DNA from: Sphingobacterium sp. UBA4616
GTDB lineage: Bacteria; Bacteroidota; Bacteroidia; Sphingobacteriales; Sphingobacteriaceae
Assembly (NCBI GenBank): GCA_002386525.1
Contig: DGIS01000025.1
Coordinates: 546,086 to 610,085, forward strand
Reading direction: 5' to 3'
DNA: 64,000 nt
Positions 28,501 to 37,000 of the stretch are shown piece by piece (positions within the stretch are counted from its first letter, which is position 1; every line of letters begins with the position of its first letter). The notes under the pieces were generated by a model. That model was not told the origin of the DNA. It made no database searches and worked only from the letters and a program-made list of their open reading frames with translations. A program made the position numbers and the translations under genes.

Positions 28501-28954
28501 TAATCACGCCCGGAATCATATAATTTGGGATCATCGATTTGCCGTCAGGCACTAAAGGTTTCCAGGGACCCGTTGGGCTGTCGCCCACCGCCCCAAAAAT
28601 TTCAACAGGCTGACTATAATAGAGGTAATAACGGCCATCGTATCCCTGTGTCATATCCGGCGCCCAGTACCAATGTGTATTGGGCCAGTTCATCGGTTGA
28701 ATCTTCCAGTTTCTTAAATCCTGCGATGTCCATACTTGTGACGGGCCCGCACCCCAGCCATTCCCATCAGTCGTCGCGAAGATATAATAGGTATCAGCAA
28801 TTTTCTTAATCGTCGGATCAGCGAAATATCCAGGCAGCAGCGGATTCAGCACATTCGGTTGCTGCCAAGGTTGTAACGACTGCGCGAGCGTCTTGTTGAC
28901 CAACGACCAGCACATTATAGCCAGCACCGTAAAATTGAAAGAATTCATCCTCAT
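25547..28954 (-). CDS. Multidomain GH43 glycosidase (GH43, F5/8 type C, LamG-like, concanavalin-like C-terminus)
   Basis: A 1135-residue secreted protein (signal ends KTLAQ). The GH43 five-blade propeller covers about 35-335, with the catalytic set Asp46 (YFADPTI), Asp154 (ITLDGQTF) and Glu208 (FFEAPYM). An F5/8 type C/CBM32-like module follows (about 345-475, LAFGKAVRASSFYTMDFRPS). A LamG-like module (about 520-690, FSLALWVNN and GYVAGLKLYNTALDEQAV), an uncharacterised linker region (about 700-930) and a C-terminal DUF1349-like concanavalin domain (about 935-1135) complete it. GH43 enzymes act on arabinose- or xylose-containing glycans; some galactosidases are known. It is transcribed away from the DUF5695-like gene across a 227-base intergenic region. 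Substrate not determinable here. Confidence 0.87.
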   Translation of the reverse strand: MRMNSFNFTVLAIMCWSLVNKTLAQSLQPWQQPNVLNPLLPGYFADPTIKKIADTYYIFATTDGNGWGAGPSQVWTSQDLRNWKIQPMNWPNTHWYWAPDMTQGYDGRYYLYYSQPVEIFGAVGDSPTGPWKPLVPDGKSMIPNYMIPGVITLDGQTFRDDDGRIYMYWGTWGIYPDHGCAVGILNNDMKTFEKTALIPNTVAKDFFEAPYMFKRKGIYYLMYSSGHCEDDSYRVQYVKSKIGPMGPFEYPSTNPILITNEDGSIHGPGHHSVLELDNRYFIVYHRHNNPHSGGGFHRQVAMDEIFFTPEGDIVPVRPTHTGVQDVLPYQAEPVDLAFGKAVRASSFYTMDFRPSFVVDNNNGTLWRAKNNEGPAWVEVDLGKVVDIQTIAIQFEYPTYAYQYRLETSVDGITWTSYVDRSDNSRWASPIVEHGKALGRYVRLHILNTQLNGLPRGLWNMKVYTQQLAQETLWSPPQHMPAKEVTRGDLIHIDAADYEEGQHVKSIKNKGLIGGVFSSEQALAVKNYQGKRAFFFNGTTALRSSFAVPQSLEGNSSFSLALWVNNPTVERFEQLLAWSAGSQDLSKALFGYGSDPKQGAIIHGSWPDMGYSSVPEANAWHHIVFSFDGYQESIYVDGKLQRTENRMLFVNPGRSFVLGASDILNQNFSGYVAGLKLYNTALDEQAVVKLANVDPKWQFFALQSDDLNLGKLTTLRNQGTAADTLVTLQNAEVVVKGNRLSIKGHTVESKALTAILQEKNYALDFDWYDGTAWQHAVITADNGKKKFYRSGKFEQLGHSDKLLRIMNNGIQLTYPFHFFRAYPHRLTSDVVNKRFSQWKEGLANGLEGYVPKVLSPPHFINGNQVFVQVEKQQGLWYLFRGEGELSGWKQEPYHLFKSSKIENAIEVFAKDVFGHVSKPTRLSVRELKPNLLQFSQLQGDTTKSKKIPFWDGYEAIGWNDSTQTEVSWHKSSWRIQSRDTKWGDKLHPGPFLYKEVEGDFTVEVKVSDVAGLARRIRTSNEAGIMIQPVDRKDAYINHCILTGWNLGNLSRSIGPQIFQEDNTGTGIDFSPYLQVQKVGDYFFLRSSKDGLDWKDLPGTPFVRNDLNGKKLRVGLYQIAGNNALGYVVFDAFRIWK

Positions 28955-29181
28955 AACGCAAAGTTTATTGGTTCAAAAATTGACAGTTCACCCAATCGAT
29001 TTTATCACGAATAAAACCTACGATAAATGTCAATTTTACATTAAATTTATAAATCAGCAGCGGTAATCCAAATTTTGAAGTCAAATCGGTTAAGAATGGG
29101 CTATTTAAGGTTAAAATTCACCCATAATTACAGGGTACAATCATCCATCTTTGTAAGAGCAATGACCTTCGCTGTCTTAAA

Positions 29182-31932
29182 ATGGTTACTAAAATGTCTA
29201 AAATGAATCTAAAAAAAAGCTATTGGATCCTATTTGCGCTCTTCTGCACACAGTTGTCAAATAGCGTGTATAGCCAGCAGGATGAACATCCGGTATGGAA
29301 AGCAGTAAAAGCACAGCAAGCCACTTTGGGCTTGGAAGAGGGTGCAAAGAGCTTCACCCTGAAAAGCCTCAACGTAGCTATACTCAACGCATCGCAAACA
29401 CTATCTTCCTTTCGACCCAATAGCGGCGAAAAGGGTTTTGACTATACACCAGTTGAACTTCTAAACAAAAGAGATCGCAATCAGTTTTTTCATATCGGCG
29501 ATATCAATATCCGTTTGCGTCGTCAGGGAGACAGCTCATGGACGGCCTATTCATCAGCTGCAGAACGTAAGCATGTCATCGCAATACCTCCTGCGAAAAA
29601 CAACCTTGCTAGTGCAGATATCACTCCCACGCTTAACCATATCCCTTTGAAAGTGATCCGTCACTGGCAAGATGACCATGGTGATCTGATCTTGAGTTTT
29701 GAACTCACAAACCCCAACGATTATGCGATCGAGATTGGATCAATGGGTATCCCTCTCCCATTCAATAATAACATGGACTGGAAGAATCTCGATCAAGCAC
29801 ACGCCCAGAATGTCTTTTTCGATCCCTATATCGGTAAAGATGCCGGATATCTGCAAGTCAACCGCCTGCACGGCAACGGTCCAAGTTTGCTGGTATTGCC
29901 CTATAAAAATGCAGGATTTGAAGCCTACAATCCGCTCAATACAGACCCTACTCCCCGAAGTATTACTTTTGAGGGGTTTCATGAATGGCTGATCCACAGT
30001 AAGGCTCATGCCGAGACTGAATGGAAAGGCGTAGAACAATGGAATACACCGACTTCTACGTTCTTGAAACCACATGAATCAAAGACCTTTGCCTTAAAAT
30101 TTGTCCTTGCCCCAAGTATCCGGGAAATAGAGTCGGAGTTAGTGAAGAACAACAGGCCTGTAGCTATTGGCGTACCTGGCTATCTTGTTCCGATGGACAA
30201 TCCGGCCAAACTTTTTATCAAGCACAACAAAGCCATTAAAAGTATCAGTGTTTATCCCGAAGGAGCATTAACCTTGACAAAAAAAGGAAACACACCGCAG
30301 CAATGGACAGAATATGAAGTGAAAGGCAACCGTTGGGGACGTGCAAGACTAACAATCAACTATCGGGACGGTATTACGCAGACAGTCCAATACAAAATAA
30401 TCAAGTCCGAAAAAGAAGTGGTTCAGGATCTCGGCCATTTCCTTACCACAAAACAATGGTATGAGAATGACAAAGATCTCTTCGGCCGCTCCCCGGCTGT
30501 CATATCATACGACTATGAGGAACAGCAGCCCATCACCCAAAATAGAAGTGCCTGGTTTGCTGGTCTCAGTGACGAAGCTGGAGCGGCAAGCTGGCTTGCC
30601 GCACTGATGAAACAAGTATTGCAGCCCGATCAACAGGAAATAGCCAAATTGAAACGATTTGTCAATGAGACCTTATATGGCCATATCCAGCACAAAGAAG
30701 GAGACAAGAAATATGGGGTTGTCAAAAGCCTATTTTATTATGAACCCGACTCCATGCCAGCTGGCACCTATCGTACGGACATTAACTGGAAGACTTGGTC
30801 TGCCTGGCCGAAAAAAGAAGCCGACGATATTGGTCGTTCCTACAATTATCCTCATGTGGCGGCCGCGCACTGGGTGATGTACAGACTCGCCCGCAACTAT
30901 ACGAATTTAGTGAATGAGGAAAGCTGGCAAACTTTCCTTGAACGGGCTTACCAAACGAGTATCGCCATGGTAGAAAAGGCACCTTACTACGCCCAGTTCG
31001 GCCAAATGGAAGGCAGTATCTTCCTTATCGTCTTACAAGATCTTCGCCGAGAAGGATTGACTACGATGGCCAATAACCTTGAAGCTGCTATGCGCAAGCG
31101 GGCAGAGCATTGGAAAACCCTTAATTATCCGTTCGGAAGTGAAATGCCTTGGGATTCCACGGGTCAAGAAGAAGTATTTCTTTGGTCGCGCTTTTTTGGA
31201 TTTGATGAGAAAGCACAGGTGACGTTGAATGCCATTATCGCCTATATGCCTACCGTTCCACACTGGGGTTACAACGGCAGTGCGCGGCGTTACTGGGATT
31301 TTGTTTATGGTGGGAAGCTTTCGCGAATCGAGCGTCAGCTACATCACTACGGTTCCGCGCTTAATTCCATACCTGTTCTGACAGCCTATCGGGACCATCC
31401 CGATGATTTCTACTTGCTACGTATCGGACATGCCGGCATGATGGGAGCGCTGGCCAATGTCACAGCCGACGGCTTCGGTCCCGGAGCATTCCACTCCTAC
31501 CCATCCACCTTGGCCAATGACGGCATCTCCGGAGATTACGGAACCGGTTTTTATGGCTATGCAGTCAATTCGGGAACCTATATAGTGGAGCACCCTGAGT
31601 TTGGGTGGCTGGCATTCAGCGGTAATCTAAAAACCGAAAAACAGCTGGTCAAAGTTGCACTAACGACAGCATCCAAAGGCCGCGTGTTCCTTGCCAAGGA
31701 GAATCTTTGGCTCACAACAGATGCCGGCGAGATTGCCGAACTGCACTACGATCAAAAAGACCGCAGCATCACGCTGGTCTTCAATAGCGCTAATCAGCAA
31801 CCGATTACGAATATTTTGCTTAATGTTAATACCGAAAGCAACTACGTAGTAGAAGGTTTCAGTAAGGATTCATTTAACCGTTATACAATACCTGCGTCAA
31901 CCAAAATGATAAAATTGAAAAAGTTGAAATAA
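29182..31932 (+). CDS. DUF5695-like large secreted protein
   Basis: A 916-residue protein with a signal peptide; in-frame ATGs at 29182, 29194 and 29203 are all possible, and the last gives the cleanest signal (MNLKKSYWILFALFCTQLSNSVYSQ). An N-terminal beta-rich half (about 30-390; galactose-mutarotase-like strands such as LILSFELTNPNDYAIEIG) is followed by a helical half (about 410-800; AASWLAALMKQVLQP, HVAAAHWVMYRLARNY) that looks like an alpha/alpha toroid of the kind seen in polysaccharide lyases and hydrolases. This matches my recollection of DUF5695 proteins, which are found near glycan genes. No catalytic residue can be named. It is divergent from the GH43 gene, suggesting shared control and a role on the same glycan. 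Confidence 0.65.
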   Translation: MVTKMSKMNLKKSYWILFALFCTQLSNSVYSQQDEHPVWKAVKAQQATLGLEEGAKSFTLKSLNVAILNASQTLSSFRPNSGEKGFDYTPVELLNKRDRNQFFHIGDINIRLRRQGDSSWTAYSSAAERKHVIAIPPAKNNLASADITPTLNHIPLKVIRHWQDDHGDLILSFELTNPNDYAIEIGSMGIPLPFNNNMDWKNLDQAHAQNVFFDPYIGKDAGYLQVNRLHGNGPSLLVLPYKNAGFEAYNPLNTDPTPRSITFEGFHEWLIHSKAHAETEWKGVEQWNTPTSTFLKPHESKTFALKFVLAPSIREIESELVKNNRPVAIGVPGYLVPMDNPAKLFIKHNKAIKSISVYPEGALTLTKKGNTPQQWTEYEVKGNRWGRARLTINYRDGITQTVQYKIIKSEKEVVQDLGHFLTTKQWYENDKDLFGRSPAVISYDYEEQQPITQNRSAWFAGLSDEAGAASWLAALMKQVLQPDQQEIAKLKRFVNETLYGHIQHKEGDKKYGVVKSLFYYEPDSMPAGTYRTDINWKTWSAWPKKEADDIGRSYNYPHVAAAHWVMYRLARNYTNLVNEESWQTFLERAYQTSIAMVEKAPYYAQFGQMEGSIFLIVLQDLRREGLTTMANNLEAAMRKRAEHWKTLNYPFGSEMPWDSTGQEEVFLWSRFFGFDEKAQVTLNAIIAYMPTVPHWGYNGSARRYWDFVYGGKLSRIERQLHHYGSALNSIPVLTAYRDHPDDFYLLRIGHAGMMGALANVTADGFGPGAFHSYPSTLANDGISGDYGTGFYGYAVNSGTYIVEHPEFGWLAFSGNLKTEKQLVKVALTTASKGRVFLAKENLWLTTDAGEIAELHYDQKDRSITLVFNSANQQPITNILLNVNTESNYVVEGFSKDSFNRYTIPASTKMIKLKKLK

Positions 31933-31963
31933 AAGTGCTACACTCGAGCACGCATAAGACAAT

Positions 31964-32002
31964 AGTAAAGGTGGCTTCCATGAGCTGGAAGCCACCTTTA
32001 CT
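31964..32002. terminator. Perfect 17-bp hairpin between convergent genes
   Basis: AGTAAAGGTGGCTTCCA (31964-31980) pairs perfectly with TGGAAGCCACCTTTACT (31986-32002) around a TGAGC loop. It lies 31 bases after the DUF5695-like gene and 72 bases after the end of the minus-strand response regulator gene, and probably ends transcription from both sides. Confidence 0.8.
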
Positions 32003-32074
32003 TTCAATTGACACCCATCATAAGGCTTATCCATAAGCCATAGGCCATCCTTTTCATCCAAAAAAAAGCCTCTC

Positions 32075-32731
32075 CTAACTCAGTAACTTTTGCTGAAATG
32101 CAAAACGGATCAGGTCGGCTGTATTTTTACTTTTGGTCTTATCCATGAGATTTTGACGGTGCCCTTCAACAGTCCGTTTGCTCAAAAAGATCTTATCTGC
32201 AATTTCCACAGCAGTAAAGCCTTGAGCAATGAGTTCAAGTACAGCAAACTCCCGCTCCGTGATTTCATATTGCGAAAGACGTGAAGCCACATCGACACTG
32301 GTACTACTCTCCACGTCAAAATTTTCCATAAACCGTAGACCGAAATTGGTCATCAGATATTTATGCCCTTGGGACAAACGTAATAATCCAAATAAGATTT
32401 CATCATAATCGCCACCCTTCGACAGATAACCGTCTGCACCACTACGAAAAGCTTCGGCCACTTCATTCGGTTCTTCCACCATCGACAACAGCGCAAATCT
32501 GACGTCTGGATAGATCTTCTTGGCCATTCGGATGAAAGTTATTCCATCCATACCCTGCATATTCAGGTCAGTTAAAACTAAATCCGGCAAGATATTGTTT
32601 TCAAGGTACATTAATGCATCCTCTGCACTATCTACTTCCGCTACCACAGAAAGCTTGTCGTGGGTATCAATGATCAATCGTATCCCGTTTCTTACAAGCC
32701 GATGGTCATCAACTAAAAGAATTTTAGTCAT
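32075..32731 (-). CDS. NarL/LuxR-family response regulator
   Basis: A 218-residue two-domain regulator. The receiver (about 1-120) has the acidic pair D8/D9, the phospho-acceptor Asp55 (LVLTDLNM), a Ser in ALLSMVEE and the conserved Lys in GYLSKGG. The C-terminal LuxR-type helix-turn-helix (about 150-215) shows YEITEREFAVLELIAQGFTAVEIADKIFLSKRTVEGHRQNL. It should bind DNA when phosphorylated. It is the last gene of the signalling cluster, 83 bases after the CheR gene; the hybrid kinase upstream is the obvious candidate partner, but this is inferred from position. Confidence 0.93.
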   Translation of the reverse strand: MTKILLVDDHRLVRNGIRLIIDTHDKLSVVAEVDSAEDALMYLENNILPDLVLTDLNMQGMDGITFIRMAKKIYPDVRFALLSMVEEPNEVAEAFRSGADGYLSKGGDYDEILFGLLRLSQGHKYLMTNFGLRFMENFDVESSTSVDVASRLSQYEITEREFAVLELIAQGFTAVEIADKIFLSKRTVEGHRQNLMDKTKSKNTADLIRFAFQQKLLS

Positions 32732-32814
32732 TTTTCCTCCAATCCCACTAAGATACTTTATTTTTTTTAATAAGTTAATTTTTTAAAAATAGTTCAATGA
32801 AATATGAACCCATT

Positions 32815-33642
32815 TTATTTAACCTTACGCCATATTTTTTCGTTACCCACTTGCTGATAATCTGGTGCCAGTACCGAGAAGCGTAGCGTTTCCTGACTGC
32901 CCAACGCTAGGTATCCGAGGGTTTCCAAACTCTCATCAAATAAAGATAAGACTTTAGCCTGCAGTTGCGTATCAAAATAGATGAGTACATTGCGACACAG
33001 AATCAGCTGAAAGGCATTGAAAGATGCATCACTTACCAGATTGTGTGAAGCAAAGACAATCCTTTCCTGCAAGCTGGATGTTAGCTTCACCCACTTATAA
33101 TTGGCTGTATAATAACTGGAAAAGTCCGCTTTTCCGCCCGAAAGCTGGTAATTTTCTACATAAGATTTTAGATTTGCCATGGGTATAACGGCCCGCTTAG
33201 CCTGCTCTAGAACAGAAGGATTAATATCTGTGGCATAAATCAGTGATTTGTGCAGTAGTTTGGCTTCCTGCAACAAAATGGCCAACGAATATGCTTCCTC
33301 CCCTGTCGCACAGCCCGCTATCCAAATTCGAATAAAGGGTGAAGTGCCTAATTTGGGTAAGATTTCCTGCCGCAAACGCAAAAAAAAGCTTGGATCGCGA
33401 AACATTTCTGTAACGTTAACCGTCATCTTTTCGACGAATCGTTGCATGTATTCAGCTTCATGTAACACACGGTACCGCAATTCGGCAAAACTTGCAAAAT
33501 TATCCAGTAGGCACAGCTGGTTGATCCGCCGCGATAAAGACGCTGTGGTATAATGGGTAAAATCGTAACCATAGCGACGCTCCACATCTTCCATCAATAT
33601 CATCACCTGCTCTTGGCTAACAATTTTTTTGCCATTGATCAT
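32815..33642 (-). CDS. cheR: CheR-type protein-glutamate O-methyltransferase
   Basis: From the ATG at 33642 the product has 275 residues. The start overlaps the stop of the preceding response regulator gene by four bases (ATGA), a sign of coupled translation; the frame extends further upstream but only inside that gene. The N-terminal helical CheR domain (LMEDVERRYGYDFTHYTTASLSRRI) is followed by the SAM-binding methyltransferase domain with IWIAGCATGEEAYSLAI, ATDINPSVLEQAK and LILCRNVLIYFD. CheR normally methylates glutamates on chemoreceptors. No receptor, CheA, CheW or CheB gene is seen here, so its substrate may be the coiled-coil or other region of the sensor kinase encoded upstream; this is inference. 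Confidence 0.92.
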   Translation of the reverse strand: MINGKKIVSQEQVMILMEDVERRYGYDFTHYTTASLSRRINQLCLLDNFASFAELRYRVLHEAEYMQRFVEKMTVNVTEMFRDPSFFLRLRQEILPKLGTSPFIRIWIAGCATGEEAYSLAILLQEAKLLHKSLIYATDINPSVLEQAKRAVIPMANLKSYVENYQLSGGKADFSSYYTANYKWVKLTSSLQERIVFASHNLVSDASFNAFQLILCRNVLIYFDTQLQAKVLSLFDESLETLGYLALGSQETLRFSVLAPDYQQVGNEKIWRKVK

Positions 33643-34013
33643 TTTGCAATTTCCCCCATTAACCGCACCAAAAGTTCGATGTCGATCGGTTTTGAAATAT
33701 AGCCATTGGCTCCCGCTGCCAGACACTTTTCACGGTCTCCAGTCATCGCCTGCGCCGTGACTGCGATGACCGGCATTTCTTGGGCATCCCAAGTTTTGCG
33801 GATCAGCTGGGTAGCTTCATATCCGTCTATCTCGGGCATCATCATATCCATCAGCACCAGACCGACGCCAGCACGATCCCGCAGCTGAGCAAGCCCCTCT
33901 TCCGCAGACAGGCAACCAAAGGCTTGAAAGCCTCTCGATTTTAGGGCCAATTTCAATGCAAATATATTGTTTTGATCATCATCGATGATTAATACGGTTT
34001 TGTTCTTGTCCAT
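33639..34013 (-). CDS. Single-domain response regulator (CheY-like receiver)
   Basis: A 124-residue stand-alone receiver with the acidic cluster D11-D13, phospho-acceptor Asp56 (LVLMDMMMPEIDG), Thr in AVTAQAM and the Lys in YISKPID. No output domain. It sits 37 bases downstream of the hybrid kinase and overlaps the CheR gene by four bases. The sequence is close to the third receiver of the hybrid kinase (shared DMMMPE, GDREKC and AAGA.YISKP motifs), so it may have arisen by duplication of that domain and could act as a phosphate relay or sink. Confidence 0.93.
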   Translation of the reverse strand: MDKNKTVLIIDDDQNNIFALKLALKSRGFQAFGCLSAEEGLAQLRDRAGVGLVLMDMMMPEIDGYEATQLIRKTWDAQEMPVIAVTAQAMTGDREKCLAAGANGYISKPIDIELLVRLMGEIAK

Positions 34014-34050
34014 GCTCTTTTATCTATTGCCTTTTATTTTACTACAACAA

Positions 34051-37000
34051 CTATTCATACATCCATACCCGTAGCAGGGACAAGAGTTGATCGATATCCA
34101 CCGGTTTGGATATATAATCTGACGCTCCTGCAGCGATACATTTTTCCCTATCTCCCATCATTGATTTGGCAGTAACAGCGATAATCGGCATGTCCTTATA
34201 ACGGAGATTACTTCGAATCGACGCAATCGTTTCGTACCCATCCATTTCGGGCATCATCATATCCATCAGGATCACAGCCACATCTTCATTTTCTTCTAGC
34301 TGTTTCAGTGCATCCTTTCCATCCGTTGCTGGTACAACCGTCATCTGATATTTCTCAAGCGCTTTGGTGAGCGAGAAAATGTTACGGATGTCGTCATCCG
34401 CTACAAGCACCTTCTTGCCCTTCAACACATCTTCCAAAAAGCCAAGCCTAGCGGGAGCTTTCGCCGAAGTACCTTTGTTTTCTTCTACAAGATGTAAAAA
34501 TAAGCCTACCTCATCCAATATGCGCTGATAGGAATTGGCGGTTTTAACGACGATTGTATCCGCATAACGTTTTAATTTCATTTCCTCCACCTGCGATAGA
34601 TTCTTACCGGTAAACACAATAATCGGTAATTTTTCTAGACCCTGGTTACGTTTAACAGCCTCCAATGTCTCGTAACCGACCCGGTCCGGAACGCCCATAT
34701 CGAGTATCACGCAGTCTGCAGTATCAGAGCTTAGCGCCGCAATGCTGTCTTCCACGTTACTTTTGATTTCAGAGACAATGTCAAAACTCCCGAGAAAAAG
34801 AGATAGCGCTGCTGCATGCTTAGGGTTTTCTTCGACGATAAGTACCTTTTTAGGATGTCTGGTGAGTGCATCCTCTATTCTGCGAAACATATCACCCATT
34901 TGTTCCAACGCCATAGGTTTATTGATAAAATCGATAGCACCCTGAAGCAGACTCTCTCTTTTAACCTGCAGAGAAGACATGATATGTACCGGAATATGTC
35001 GTGTTTTGGGATTTTCCTTGATCTCAGCCATTACTTGCCATCCATCTTTAAGTGGGAGCTGAATATCCAGCAAAACCGCGAGCGGCATATATTGCGCTAC
35101 CACTTCCGCAGCAATGTCGCCACGCACCACCACGATCCCCTTATAGTTTTGCTGGCGCGTATATTTGAGTAGAATCTTTGCAAACTCGACATCATCCTCG
35201 ACGATCAAAATAAAGCGGTCGCCAGGAACGATACTATCGCGATCGTCTGGAATTTCGGCTGGGATAGGTATTTGCAAAGTGTTTTCTGAAGGTAAAGCTG
35301 GCACCGTTGGAATTTGTTCCAAAGATGTAGTCTCCACAGGTAAAATTTCCGCGCCGTCGGTTGCTAACAACGTCTGCGCAGCGCCGAATAGGGATGTACT
35401 TTCTCCCGAAATGCGCTCGGGGATAATCAGTTGAAAGACACTACCTTCTCCTTCTTCACTATTCAATAAGATTTCACCGCCAAGTAAGCGTGCCAATTCC
35501 CGGCTTATAGAAAGCCCCAGCCCCGTACCACCAAATTTACGGCGTGTAGAGCCATCCGCTTGTTGAAAAGCCTCAAATATTAGATGCTGCTTATCCTTTG
35601 GTATTCCAATTCCGGTATCGCGCACTTCAAATACAATCCCGTTTCGGGGCGACTGCTCCCGATCGATATGTAGCGTTACCTTGCCCGATGCCGTAAATTT
35701 AATAGCATTAGAGAGTAGATTACGTAAAATCTGTTCTAGCCGCTGTTTATCTGTTTCGATCTGAGCGGGCAATTGCTCCGCTACGCTCATTTCCAATCCA
35801 AGTTTCTTGTCGGCAGCAATTGGTCCGAACATCGCCGACAGACCATGCGTTACGTCCGCAAAAAATACGGGCTGTACATCCAAATCCATTTTGCCGGATT
35901 CTATTTTAGAAAGATCCAAAATCTCGTCTATCAGGGTCAGCAGACTCTTTCCCGAACTCTGGATCACGGCTGCCGATTCCATCTGTTCGTCATTGAGGTT
36001 ACCGTCCGTATTTTCGGCCATCAGACGAGAAAGCAGCAAAATTGAATTGAGCGGAGTACGCAGTTCATGCGACATATTAGCTAAAAATTCAGACTTATAG
36101 CGTGTACTCTGTGCCAGCTCTGCCGCTTTCTTCTGAATTTCTTGGTTACGTTCAGCTATTTCCAAATTTTTATCTTCCAACAGCCTGGAACGCTCTTCCA
36201 GCTCACGGTTAGACTGCACCAACTCTTCCTGCTGAACACGAAGTTCTTCCTCAGAAGCCTGCAATTTATAGGTATGCATTTCTAGACTAGAATTCAGTGA
36301 TTCCAGCTCAGTATGTTGTGCCTGCAGCTCTTCAGTCTGCGCCTGCGTCTCTTCCAATAAATTCTGTACAACCAATCGAGCTTGCGATGCAGCGAGTGTA
36401 GCACCCACTTTTTGAACAGCATCTCTAAAAAACGCCAGCTGTATCGAAGAAAAGGGCTGCAATGAACCAAGTTCCATTACACCGATACATTCACTTCCAT
36501 CAAAAATAGGAAGGATAAAAAGGTTGTTTACCTGTACTTTTCCAGTAGCGAAGCTGATGACATAATGCTTATCTTCGAGATTTTCAAATAATTTCTCCTG
36601 GCCATCTTTAAATACCTGCCCTACCATGCCATCCCCTGCAGCAAAGCGTTTATGCTCCGGATCTTCAAGGCCATAAGATCCTCTTAACATCAACTGATCT
36701 TGCTCCATGAGATAAATGGCCCCATTAACACAACTGCCATACGTCGTTAGATGTCGTAACGTGACGGCCGTGAGCTCTTCTTGGAGTTTATTGCCCATTA
36801 AAAGATTGCTCAGCTGCGTTAATCCAGCTTGATGCCAATTATTGTTATTGAGTTCATCAAAAGAAATTTTCAGTGACCTAGCCATTTCATTGAGCGATCC
36901 CGTCAAGCTTCCCAAGTCGTCCTGTTCAGCATCCTGTATCTGCATATCATAATTTCCCGCTGCGATTTCACGGGCAATGCGCTGGGTAATGCTGAGTCTC

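Noticed and set aside
29146..29153. CATCTTTG upstream of the DUF5695-like gene
   Set aside because: One mismatch to TAnnTTTG and no -33 partner; not strong enough to list as a promoter.
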